DNA from: Saccoglossus kowalevskii
Taxonomy: Eukaryota; Hemichordata; Enteropneusta; Harrimaniidae
NCBI RefSeq assembly: GCF_000003605.2
Contig: NW_003138008.1
Coordinates: forward strand, 1-35,550
Reading direction: 5' to 3'
Length of the DNA stretch: 35,550 bases
Below the pieces are notes generated by a model. The model was not told where the DNA came from and ran no database searches. It saw nothing but the letters and a program-made list of their open reading frames with translations. Numbering within the stretch: the first letter of the stretch is position 1; each line of letters opens with the position of its first letter. Made by a program: the position numbers and the translations under genes. Of the stretch, positions 1-10,760 are shown one piece after another.

Positions 1-26
1 GCAGCAATGGCTACAACACTTACACT
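1..26 (+). repeat. Unit A, the basic 26-bp monomer (exemplar)
   Basis: This is the dominant monomer. It begins GCAGCAATGG and ends CACTTACACT. Its composition is 9 A, 8 C, 4 G and 5 T, so the plus strand is rich in A and C, and it has no CpG. It carries an internal direct repeat, ACACT-T-ACACT, in its last 11 bases. Joining two units makes CTGCAG (PstI). Recurrent variants mark fixed places in the larger cassettes: CTACAGCAC (G-arrays), CTACCACAC (only before C' or D), a terminal ACATT, a terminal ACACA, and starts GAAG, GTAG, GCAAC and GCAGTAATGG. Others are ATGGCGAC, ATGACTAC, ATGGTTAC, ATGCCTAC and ATGACTGC. Length variants are 22 bp (15542-15563), 25 bp (5248-5272, 12870-12894, 15935-15959, 19579-19603, 20848-20872, 20899-20923, 31213-31237, 31264-31288, 35510-35534) and 27 bp (7420-7446, 8459-8485). 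Confidence 0.97.
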
Positions 27-78
27 GCAGCAATGGCTACAACACTTACACTGCAGCAATGGCTACAACACTTACACT
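1..78 (+). repeat. Three A units before the first G-array
   Basis: These are three identical units (1-26, 27-52, 53-78). Elsewhere a G-array is preceded by linker B, so the left edge of the window is not a normal cycle start. It could be the tail of a longer A run lying outside the window. Confidence 0.9.
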
Positions 79-286
79 GCAGCAATGGCTACAGCACTTA
101 CACTGCAGCAATGGCTACAGCACTTACACTGCAGCAATTGCTACAACACTTACACTGCAGCAATGGCTACAGCACTTACACTGCAGCAATGGCTACAGCA
201 CTTACACTGCAGCAATGGCTACAGCACTTACACTGCAGCAATGGCTACAGCACTTACACTGCAGCAATGGCTACAGCACTTACACT
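79..286 (+). repeat. G-array, 8 units, cycle 1
   Basis: Seven units read CTACAGCAC. The third unit (131-156) instead reads CAATTGC with the normal CTACAACAC. The A-to-G change and the G-to-T change mark this run in every cycle. Confidence 0.93.
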
Positions 287-422
287 GCAGCAATGGCTAC
301 AACACTTACACTGCAGCAATGGCTACAACACTTACACTGCAGTGAACTTTGCAATGGTATTGCACAGTCTGCAGCAATGACTACAACACTTACACTGCAG
401 CAATGGCTACAACACTTACACT

Positions 423-454
423 GCAGTGAACTTTGCAATGGTATTACACAGTCT
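423..454 (+). repeat. Linker B, 32-bp module (exemplar)
   Basis: B starts GCAGTGAACTTTGCAATGG and ends TATTACACAGTCT. It interrupts runs of A singly. Its right part shares GCAATGG and an ACAC...CT ending with unit A, so B may be a degenerate A preceded by about 12 extra bases (GCAGTGAACTTT); that origin is inference. It contains the palindrome TTGCAA. Positional variants are GTATTGCAC (for example 339-370, 1415-1446, 1800-1831), always followed by an A reading ATGACTAC, and GTATAACAC, followed by a single G-type A. Single-copy oddities are GTACTAC (16296-16327), GTAATTAC with one extra base (14625-14657) and GTAGTAC (18765-18796). Confidence 0.95.
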
Positions 455-646
455 GCAGCAATGGCTACAACACTTACACAGCAGTGAACTTATTGATATT
501 ACATGTACACAGTCTGCAGCAATGGCTACCACACTTACACTGCAGTGAATTTATTGCTATTATTGCTATTACATGTACACAGTCTGCAACAATGGCTACA
601 ACACTTACACTGCAGTGAACTTATTGATATTACATGTACACAGTCT
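455..646 (+). repeat. D cassette 1 (192 bp): A-C-Acc-D-A-C
   Basis: The order is A ending ACACA (455-480), C 481-515, Acc 516-541, D 542-585, A starting GCAACAATGG (586-611) and C 612-646. D is 44 bp and differs from C' by a 9-bp tandem duplication within TTGCTATTATTGCTATTAC and by AATTTA for AACTTA. The ACACA end removes the PstI site at the entry, and the GCAAC start removes the one after D. Exactly eight A units follow (647-854), then K. All eleven D cassettes look identical in layout. Confidence 0.93.
481..515 (+). repeat. Linker C, 35-bp module (exemplar)
   Basis: C starts GCAGTGAACTTATTGATATT and ends ACATGTACACAGTCT. It shares its first 11 bases with B and a TATTAC...ACAGTCT right end, so B and C are related. 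It carries the 8-bp palindrome TACATGTA and the overlapping TGTACA, neither of which is in A or B. C occurs in D cassettes, in K cassettes and as a single linker after units carrying ATGGCGAC. Confidence 0.95.
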
Positions 647-854
647 GCAGCAATGGCTACAACACTTACACTGCAGCAATGGCTACAACACTTACACTGC
701 AGCAATGGCTACAACACTTACACTGCAGCAATGGCTACAACACTTACACTGCAGCAATGGCTACAACACTTACACTGCAGCAATGGCTACAACACTTACA
801 CTGCAGCAATGGCTACAACACTTACACTGCAGCAATGGCTACAACACTTACACT

Positions 855-1147
855 GCAGTGAACTTATTGATATTACATGTACACAGTCTGCAGCAATGGC
901 TACCACACTTACACTGCAGTGAACTTATTGCTATTACATGTACACAGTCTGCAGCAATGGCTACAACACTTACACTGCAGTGAACTTATTGATATTACAT
1001 GTACACAGTCTGCAGCAATGGCTACAACACTTACACTGCAGCAATGGCTACAACACTTACACTGCAGCAATGGCTACAACACTTACACTGCAGCAATGGC
1101 TACAACACTTACACTGCAGTGAACTTTGCAATGGTATTACACAGTCT
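855..1147 (+). repeat. K cassette, 293 bp: C-Acc-C'-A-C-A4-B (exemplar)
   Basis: The order here is C 855-889, Acc 890-915, C' 916-950, A 951-976, C 977-1011, four A units 1012-1115 and B 1116-1147. Complete copies of this cassette start at 855, 2072, 2605, 3548, 6614, 8114, 9422, 10010, 13889, 15642, 20227, 22338, 22898, 23789, 25517, 26892, 27426, 30784, 31504, 32336 and 32950. Copy 20227-20517 ends in Bs and is 291 bp; copy 22898-23191 has one extra base and is 294 bp. Partial copies start at 7473, 8729, 14503, 17214 and 35223. What follows K is limited to a few choices: five A units with the last ending ACATT, then A and Cs; or A, A with ATGGCGAC, A and C; or a B-rich stretch. Confidence 0.92.
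916..950 (+). repeat. Linker C', C variant with GCT for GAT (exemplar)
   Basis: C' differs from C by one base, reading TTATTGCTATTAC where C reads TTATTGATATTAC. Every C' I found follows an A unit reading CTACCACAC, and that A variant is itself preceded by a C. I located 26 copies, each 61 bp after the start of a K cassette. Private variants include a first-stretch change to GCAGTCAAC (2133-2167), a GTT/AGTAT form (7534-7568) and a one-base insertion, GTGAAACTT (22959-22994). Confidence 0.94.
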
Positions 1148-1303
1148 GCAGCAATGGCTACAACACTTACACTGCAGCAATGGCTACAACACTTACACTG
1201 CAGCAATGGCTACAACACTTACACTGCAGCAATGGCTACAACACTTACACTGCAGCAATGGCTACAACACTTACATTGCAGCAATGGCTACAACACTTAC
1301 ACT

Positions 1304-1336
1304 GCAGTGAACTTATTGATATTACATGTACAGTCT
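1304..1336 (+). repeat. Linker Cs, C shortened by 2 bp (exemplar)
   Basis: Cs reads ACATGTACAGTCT instead of ACATGTACACAGTCT, the same dinucleotide loss seen in Bs. Copies that I located start at 1304, 3054, 3437, 7063, 7783, 9039, 10598, 19844, 22787, 23406, 25966, 27315, 31289 and 31953. In most of them the A unit two modules upstream ends ACATT, so the variant A and the short linker travel together downstream of K cassettes. The copy starting at 10598 is an exception. Confidence 0.92.
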
Positions 1337-4199
1337 GCAGCAATGGCTACAACACTTACACTGCAGCAATGGCTACAACACTTACACTGCAGCAATGGCT
1401 ACAACACTTACACTGCAGTGAACTTTGCAATGGTATTGCACAGTCTGCAGCAATGACTACAACACTTACACTGCAGCAATGGCTACAACACTTACACTGC
1501 AGTGAACTTTGCAATGGTATTACACAGTCTGCAGCAATGGCTACAACACTTACACTGCAGCAATGGCTACAACACTTACACTGCAGCAATGGCTACAACA
1601 CTTACACTGCAGCAATGGCTACAACACTTACACTGCAGCAATGGCTACAACACTTACATTGCAGCAATGGCTACAACACTTACACTGCAGTGAACTTATT
1701 GATATTACATGTACACAGTCTGCAGCAATGGCTACAACACTTACACTGCAGCAATGGCTACAACACTTATACTGCAGCAATGGCTACAACACTTACACTG
1801 CAGTGAACTTTGCAATGGTATTGCACAGTCTGCAGCAATGACTACAACACTTACACTGCAGCAATGGCTACAACACTTACACTGCAGTGAACTTTGCAAT
1901 GGTATTACACAGTCTGCAGCAATGGCTACAACACTTACACTGCAGCAATGGCTACAACACTTACACTGAAGCAATGGCTACAACACTTACACTGCAGCAA
2001 TGGCTACAACACTTACACTGCAGCAATGGCTACAACACTTACACTGCAGCAATGGCTACAACACTTACACTGCAGTGAACTTATTGATATTACATGTACA
2101 CAGTCTGCAGCAATGGCTACCACACTTACACTGCAGTCAACTTATTGCTATTACATGTACACAGTCTGCAGCAATGGCTACAACACTTACACTGCAGTGA
2201 ACTTATTGATATTACATGTACACAGTCTGCAGCAATGGCTACAACACTTACACTGCAGCAATGGCTACAACACTTACACTGCAGCAATGGCTACAACACT
2301 TACACTGCAGCAATGGCTACAACACTTACACTGCAGTGAACTTTGCAATGGTATTACACAGTCTGCAGCAATGGCTACAACACTTACACTGCAGTAATGG
2401 CTACAACACTTACACTGCAGCAATGGCTACAACACTTACACAGCAGTGAACTTTGCAATGGTATTACACAGTCTGCAGCAATGGCTACAACACTTACACT
2501 GCAGCAATGGCTACAACACTTACACTGAAGCAATGGCTACAACACTTACACTGCAGCAATGGCTACAACACTTACACTGCAGCAATGGCTACAACACTTA
2601 CACTGCAGTGAACTTATTGATATTACATGTACACAGTCTGCAGCAATGGCTACCACACTTACACTGCAGTGAACTTATTGCTATTACATGTACACAGTCT
2701 GCAGCAATGGCTACAACACTTACACTGCAGTGAACTTATTGATATTACATGTACACAGTCTGCAGCAATGGCTACAACACTTACACTGCAGCAATGGCTA
2801 CAACACTTACACTGCAGCAATGGCTACAACACTTACACTGCAGCAATGGCTACAACACTTACACTGCAGTGAACTTTGCAATGGTATTACACAGTCTGCA
2901 GCAATGGCTACAACACTTACACTGCAGCAATGGCTACAACACTTACACTGCAGCAATGGCTACAACACTTACACTGCAGCAATGGCTACAACACTTACAC
3001 TGCAGCAATGGCTACAACACTTACATTGCAGCAATGGCTACAACACTTACACTGCAGTGAACTTATTGATATTACATGTACAGTCTGCAGCAATGGCTAC
3101 AACACTTACACTGCAGCAATGGCTACAACACTTACACTGCAGCAATGGCTACAACACTTACACTGCAGTGAACTTTGCAATGGTATTGCACAGTCTGCAG
3201 CAATGACTACAACACTTACACTGCAGCAATGGCTACAACACTTACACTGCAGTGAACTTTGCAATGGTATTACACAGTCTGCAGCAATGGCTACAACACT
3301 TACACTGCAGCAATGGCTACAACACTTACACTGCAGCAATGGCTACAACACTTACACTGCAGCAATGGCTACAACACTTACACTGCAGCAATGGCTACAA
3401 CACTTACATTGCAGCAATGGCTACAACACTTACACTGCAGTGAACTTATTGATATTACATGTACAGTCTGCAGCAATGGCTACAACACTTACACTGCAGC
3501 AATGGCTACAACACTTACACTGCAGCAATGGCTACAACACTTACACTGCAGTGAACTTATTGATATTACATGTACACAGTCTGCAGCAATGGCTACCACA
3601 CTTACACTGCAGTGAACTTATTGCTATTACATGTACACAGTCTGCAGCAATGGCTACAACACTTACACTGCAGTGAACTTATTGATATTACATGTACACA
3701 GTCTGCAGCAATGGCTACAACACTTACACTGCAGCAATGGCTACAACACTTACACTGCAGCAATGGCTACAACACTTACACTGCAGCAATGGCTACAACA
3801 CTTACACTGCAGTGAACTTTGCAATGGTATTACACAGTCTGCAGCAATGGCTACAACACTTACACTGCAGCAATGGCGACAACACTTACACTGCAGCAAT
3901 GGCTACAACACTTACACTGCAGTGAACTTATTGATATTACATGTACACAGTCTGCAGCAATGGCTACAACACTTACACTGCAGCAATGGCTACAACACTT
4001 ACACTGCAGCAATGGCTACAACACTTACACTGCAGCAATGGCTACAACACTTACACTGCAGTGAACTTTGCAATGGTATTACACAGTCTGCAGCAATGGT
4101 TACAACACTTACACTGCAGTGAACTTTGCAATGGTATTACACAGTCTGCAGCAATGGCTACAACACTTACACTGCAGCAATGGCTACAACACTTACACT

Positions 4200-4229
4200 G
4201 CAGTGAACTTTGCAATGGTATTACAGTCT
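4200..4229 (+). repeat. Linker Bs, B shortened by 2 bp (exemplar)
   Basis: Bs reads GTATTACAGTCT where B reads GTATTACACAGTCT, a loss of one CA/AC dinucleotide from a short CA run. I located 30-bp copies starting at 4200, 5076, 10761, 11153, 12782, 13393, 18541, 20488, 21506, 24441, 28078, 29104, 29496, 29778, 33541 and 33933. A 29-bp relative reading GTATACAGTCT lies at 5273-5301. Many Bs copies are followed by an A unit starting GTAG, which removes the PstI site at that junction. Confidence 0.92.
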
Positions 4230-4533
4230 GTAGCAATGGCTACAACACTTACACTGCAGTGAACTTTGCAATGGTATTACACAGTCTGCAGCAATGCCTA
4301 CAACACTTACACTGCAGCAATGGCTACAACACTTACACTGCAGCAATGGCTACAACACTTACACTGCAGTGAACTTTGCAATGGTATTGCACAGTCTGCA
4401 GCAATGACTACAACACTTACACTGCAGCAATGGCTACAACACTTACACTGCAGTGAACTTTGCAATGGTATTACACAGTCTGCAGCAATGGCTACAACAC
4501 TTACACTGCAGTAATGGCTACAACACTTACACT

Positions 4534-4725
4534 GCAGCAATGGCTACAACACTTACACAGCAGTGAACTTATTGATATTACATGTACACAGTCTGCAGCA
4601 ATGGCTACCACACTTACACTGCAGTGAATTTATTGCTATTATTGCTATTACATGTACACAGTCTGCAACAATGGCTACAACACTTACACTGCAGTGAACT
4701 TATTGATATTACATGTACACAGTCT
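4534..4725 (+). repeat. D cassette 2
   Basis: D is 4621-4664. This copy has no G-array in the section before it. Eight A units follow (4726-4933), and then B instead of K. Confidence 0.93.
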
Positions 4726-5811
4726 GCAGCAATGGCTACAACACTTACACTGCAGCAATGGCTACAACACTTACACTGCAGCAATGGCTACAACACTTAC
4801 ACTGCAGCAATGGCTACAACACTTACACTGCAGCAATGGCTACAACACTTACACTGCAGCAATGGCTACAACACTTACACTGCAGCAATGGCTACAACAC
4901 TTACACTGCAGCAATGGCTACAACACTTACACTGCAGTGAACTTTGCAATGGTATTACACAGTCTGCAGCAATGGCTACAACACTTACACTGCAGCAATG
5001 GCTACAACACTTACACTGCAGTGAACTTTGCAATGGTATTACACAGTCTACAGCAATGACTACAACACTTACACTGCAGTGAACTTTGCAATGGTATTAC
5101 AGTCTGCAGCAATGCCTACAACACTTACACTGCAGTGAACTTTGCAATGGTATTACACAGTCTGTAGCAATGGCTACAACACTTACACTGCAGTGAACTT
5201 TGCAATGGTATTACACAGTCTGCAGCAATGGCTACAACACTTACACTGCAGCAATGGCTACAACACTACACTGCAGTGAACTTTGCAATGGTATACAGTC
5301 TGTAGCAATGGCTACAACACTTACACTGCAGTGAACTTTGCAATGGTATTACACAGTCTGCAGCAATGCCTACAACACTTACACTGCAGCAATGGCTACA
5401 ACACTTACACTGCAGCAATGGCTACAACACTTACACTGCAGTGAACTTTGCAATGGTATTACACAGTCTGCAGCAATGGTTACAACACTTACACTGCAGT
5501 GAACTTTGCAATGGTATTACACAGTCTGCAGCAATGGCTACAACACTTACACTGCAGCAATGGCTACAACACTTACACTGCAGTGAACTTTGCAATGGTA
5601 TTACACAGTCTGCAGCAATGACTGCAACACTTACACTGCAGCAATGGCTACAACACTTACACTGCAGTGAACTTTGCAATGGTATAACACAGTCTGCAGC
5701 AATGGCTACAGCACTTACACTGCAGTGAACTTTGCAATGGTATTACACAGTCTGCAGCAATGGCTACAACACTTACACTGCAGTGAACTTTGCAATGGTA
5801 TTACACAGTCT

Positions 5812-6019
5812 GCAGCAATGGCTACAGCACTTACACTGCAGCAATGGCTACAGCACTTAATCTGCAGCAATTGCTACAACACTTACACTGCAGCAATGGC
5901 TACAGCACTTACACTGCAGCAATGGCTACAGCACTTACACTGCAGCAATGGCTACAGCACTTACACTGCAGCAATGGCTACAGCACTTACACTGCAGCAA
6001 TGGCTACAGCACTTACACT
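5812..6019 (+). repeat. G-array, 8 units, cycle 2
   Basis: The second unit (5838-5863) ends CTTAATCT instead of CTTACACT, a private change shared only with the array at 17571. The CAATTGC unit is 5864-5889. The upstream neighbour is B 5780-5811. Confidence 0.93.
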
Positions 6020-6239
6020 GCAGCAATGGCTACAACACTTACACTGCAGCAATGGCTACAACACTTACACTGCAGTGAACTTTGCAATGGTATTGCACAG
6101 TCTGCAGCAATGACTACAACACTTACACTGCAGCAATGGCTACAACACTTACACTGCAGTGAACTTTGCAATGGTATTACACAGTCTGCAGCAATGGCTA
6201 CAACACTTACACTGCAGTAATGGCTACAACACTTACACT

Positions 6240-6431
6240 GCAGCAATGGCTACAACACTTACACAGCAGTGAACTTATTGATATTACATGTACACAGTCT
6301 GCAGCAATGGCTACCACACTTACACTGCAGTGAATTTATTGCTATTATTGCTATTACATGTACACAGTCTGCAACAATGGCTACAACACTTACACTGCAG
6401 TGAACTTATTGATATTACATGTACACAGTCT
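6240..6431 (+). repeat. D cassette 3
   Basis: D is 6327-6370. The downstream A run is seven units (6432-6613), one fewer than usual, before K 6614. Confidence 0.93.
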
Positions 6432-9400
6432 GCAGCAATGGCTACAACACTTACACTGCAGCAATGGCTACAACACTTACACTGCAGCAATGGCTACAAC
6501 ACTTACACTGCAGCAATGGCTACAACACTTACACTGCAGCAATGGCTACAACACTTACACTGCAGCAATGGCTACAACACTTACACTGCAGCAATGGCTA
6601 CAACACTTACACTGCAGTGAACTTATTGATATTACATGTACACAGTCTGCAGCAATGGCTACCACACTTACACTGCAGTGAACTTATTGCTATTACATGT
6701 ACACAGTCTGCAGCAATGGCTACAACACTTACACTGCAGTGAACTTATTGATATTACATGTACACAGTCTGCAGCAATGGCTACAACACTTACACTGCAG
6801 CAATGGCTACAACACTTACACTGCAGCAATGGCTACAACACTTACACTGCAGCAATGGCTACAACACTTACACTGCAGTGAACTTTGCAATGGTATTACA
6901 CAGTCTGCAGCAATGGCTACAACACTTACACTGCAGCAATGGCTACAACACTTACACTGCAGCAATGGCTACAACACTTACACTGCAGCAATGGCTACAA
7001 CACTTACACTGCAGCAATGGCTACAACACTTACATTGCAGCAATGGCTACAACACTTACACTGCAGTGAACTTATTGATATTACATGTACAGTCTGCAGC
7101 AATGGCTACAACACTTACACTGCAGCAATGGCTACAACACTTACACTGCAGCAATGGCTACAACACTTACACTGCAGTGAACTTTGCAATGGTATTGCAC
7201 AGTCTGCAGCAATGACTACAACACTTACACTGCAGCAATGGCTACAACACTTACACTGCAGTGAACTTTGCAATGGTATTACACAGTCTGCAGCAATGGC
7301 TACAACACTTACACTGCAGCAATGGCTACAACACTTACACTGAAGCAATGGCTACAACACTTACACTGCAGCAATGGCTACAACACTTACACTGCAGCAA
7401 TGGCTACAACACTTACACTGCAGCAAATGGCTACAACACTTACACTGCAGCAATGGCTACAACACTTACACTGCAGTGAACTTATTGATATTACATGTAC
7501 ACAGTCTGCAGCAATGGCTACCACACTTACACTGCAGTGAACTTATTGTTATTACATGTACACAGTATGCAGCAATGGCTACAACACTTACACTGCAGTG
7601 AACTTTGCAATGGTATTACACAGTCTGCAGCAATGGCTACAACACTTACACTGCAGCAATGGCTACAACACTTACACTGCAGCAATGGCTACAACACTTA
7701 CACTGCAGCAATGGCTACAACACTTACACTGCAGCAATGGCTACAACACTTACATTGCAGCAATGGCTACAACACTTACACTGCAGTGAACTTATTGATA
7801 TTACATGTACAGTCTGCAGCAATGGCTACAACACTTACACTGCAGCAATGGCTACAACACTTACACTGCAGCAATGGCTACAACACTTACACTGCAGTGA
7901 ACTTTGCAATGGTATTGCACAGTCTGCAGCAATGACTACAACACTTACACTGCAGCAATGGCTACAACACTTACACTGCAGTGAACTTTGCAATGGTATT
8001 ACACAGTCTGCAGCAATGGCTACAACACTTACACTGCAGCAATGGCTACAACACTTACACTGAAGCAATGGCTACAACACTTACACTGCAGCAATGGCTA
8101 CAACACTTACACTGCAGTGAACTTATTGATATTACATGTACACAGTCTGCAGCAATGGCTACCACACTTACACTGCAGTGAACTTATTGCTATTACATGT
8201 ACACAGTCTGCAGCAATGGCTACAACACTTACACTGCAGTGAACTTATTGATATTACATGTACACAGTCTGCAGCAATGGCTACAACACTTACACTGCAG
8301 CAATGGCTACAACACTTACACTGCAGCAATGGCTACAACACTTACACTGCAGCAATGGCTACAACACTTACACTGCAGTGAACTTTGCAATGGTATTACA
8401 CAGTCTGCAGCAATGGCTACAACACTTACACTGCAGCAATGGCGACAACACTTACACTGCAGCAAATGGCTACAACACTTACACTGCAGTGAACTTATTG
8501 ATATTACATGTACACAGTCTGCAGCAATGGCTACAACACTTACACTGCAGCAATGGCTACAACACTTACACTGCAGCAATGGCTACAACACTTACACTGC
8601 AGCAATGGCTACAACACTTACACTGCAACAATGGCTACAACACTTACACTGCAGCAATGGCTACAACACTTACACTGCAGCAATGGCTACAACACTTACA
8701 CTGCAGCAATGGCTACAACACTTACACTGCAGTGAACTTATTGATATTACATGTACACAGTCTGCAGCAATGGCTACCACACTTACACTGCAGTGAACTT
8801 ATTGCTATTACATGTACACAGTCTGCAGCAATGGCTACAACACTTACACTGCAGTGAACTTTGCAATGGTATTACACAGTCTGCAGCAATGGCTACAACA
8901 CTTACACTGCAGCAATGGCTACAACACTTACACTGCAGCAATGGCTACAACACTTACACTGCAGCAATGGCTACAACACTTACACTGCAGCAATGGCTAC
9001 AACACTTACATTGCAGCAATGGCTACAACACTTACACTGCAGTGAACTTATTGATATTACATGTACAGTCTGCAGCAATGGCTACAACACTTACACTGCA
9101 GCAATGGCTACAACACTTACACTGCAGCAATGGCTACAATACTTACACTGCAGTGAACTTTGCAATGGTATTGCACAGTCTGCAGCAATGACTACAACAC
9201 TTACACTGCAGCAATGGCTACAACACTTACACTGCAGTGAACTTTGCAATGGTATTACACAGTCTGCAGCAATGGCTACAACACTTACACTGCAGCAATG
9301 GCTACAACACTTACACTGCAGCAATGGCTACAACACTTACACTGAAGCAATGGCTACAACACTTACACTGCAGCAATGGCTACAACACTTACACTGCAGC

Positions 9401-10760
9401 AATGGCTACAACACTTACACTGCAGTGAACTTATTGATATTACATGTACACAGTCTGCAGCAATGGCTACCACACTTACACTGCAGTGAACTTATTGCTA
9501 TTACATGTACACAGTCTGCAGCAATGGCTACAACACTTACACTGCAGTGAACTTATTGATATTACATGTACACAGTCTGCAGCAATGGCTACAACACTTA
9601 CACTGCAGCAATGGCTACAACACTTACACTGCAGCAATGGCTACAACACTTACACTGCAGCAATGGCTACAACACTTACACTGCAGTGAACTTTGCAATG
9701 GTATTACACAGTCTGCAGCAATGGCTACAACACTTACACTGCAGCAATGGCGACAACACTTACACTGCAGCAATGGCTACAACACTTACACTGCAGTGAA
9801 CTTATTGATATTACATGTACACAGTCTGCAGCAATGGCTACAACACTTACACTGCAGCAATGGCTACAACACTTACACTGCAGCAATGGCTACAACACTT
9901 ACACTGCAGCAATGGCTACAACACTTACACTGCAGCAATGGCTACAACACTTACACTGCAGCAATGGCTACAACACTTACACTGCAGCAATGGCTACAAC
10001 ACTTACACTGCAGTGAACTTATTGATATTACATGTACACAGTCTGCAGCAATGGCTACCACACTTACACTGCAGTGAACTTATTGCTATTACATGTACAC
10101 AGTCTGCAGCAATGGCTACAACACTTACACTGCAGTGAACTTATTGATATTACATGTACACAGTCTGCAGCAATGGCTACAACACTTACACTGCAGCAAT
10201 GGCTACAACACTTACACTGCAGCAATGGCTACAACACTTACACTGCAGCAATGGCTACAACACTTACACTGCAGTGAACTTTGCAATGGTATTACACAGT
10301 CTGCAGCAATGGCTACAACACTTACACTGCAGCAATGGCTACAACACTTACACTGCAGCAATGGCTACAACACTTACACTGCAGCAATGGCTACAACACT
10401 TACACTGCAGCAATGGCTACAACACTTACATTGCAGCAATGGCTACAACACTTACACTGCAGTGAACTTATTGATATTACATGTACACAGTCTGCAGCAA
10501 TGGCTACAACACTTACACTGCAGCAATGGCTACAACACTTACACTGCAGCAATGGCTACAACACTTACACTGCAGCAATGGCTACAACACTTACACTGCA
10601 GTGAACTTATTGATATTACATGTACAGTCTGCAGCAATGGCTACAACACTTACACTGCAGCAATGGCTACAACACTTACACTGCAGCAATGGCTACAACA
10701 CTTACACTGCAGCAATGGCTACAACACTTACACTGCAGCAATGGCTACAACACTTACACA

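Larger units (their letters stand above)
79..5811 (+). repeat. Cycle 1 of the higher-order repeat (5733 bp)
   Basis: It opens with the G-array at 79-286, then two A, B(TTGCAC), A, A, B, the D cassette 455-646, eight A and K 855-1147. A stretch with Cs 1304-1336 leads on to K copies at 2072, 2605 and 3548. The block 855-1686 reappears at 2605-3436, an offset of 1750 bp, indicating a local duplication. After the last K comes an A with ATGGCGAC (3867-3892), a B-rich stretch with Bs 4200-4229, and a second D cassette (4534-4725) that has no G-array before it. Eight A and another B-rich stretch then lead to the next G-array. The cycle therefore contains two D cassettes and looks like two fused cycles. 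Confidence 0.88.

Noticed and set aside
481..515. TACATGTA/TGTACA in linker C as an operator or hormone response element
   Set aside because: Short palindromes of this kind are common, there is no gene nearby to regulate, and the motif is present simply because linker C is repeated.
542..585. Insertion of a mobile element at linker D
   Set aside because: D is explained by a 9-bp tandem duplication of bases already in C'. There are no terminal inverted repeats, target-site duplications or coding sequence.
423..1147. CRISPR array (26-bp repeat with 30-44 bp 'spacers')
   Set aside because: Unit and linker sizes resemble repeats and spacers, but the linkers are a handful of recurring sequences, A units are tandem without spacers, and there are no cas genes or leader.
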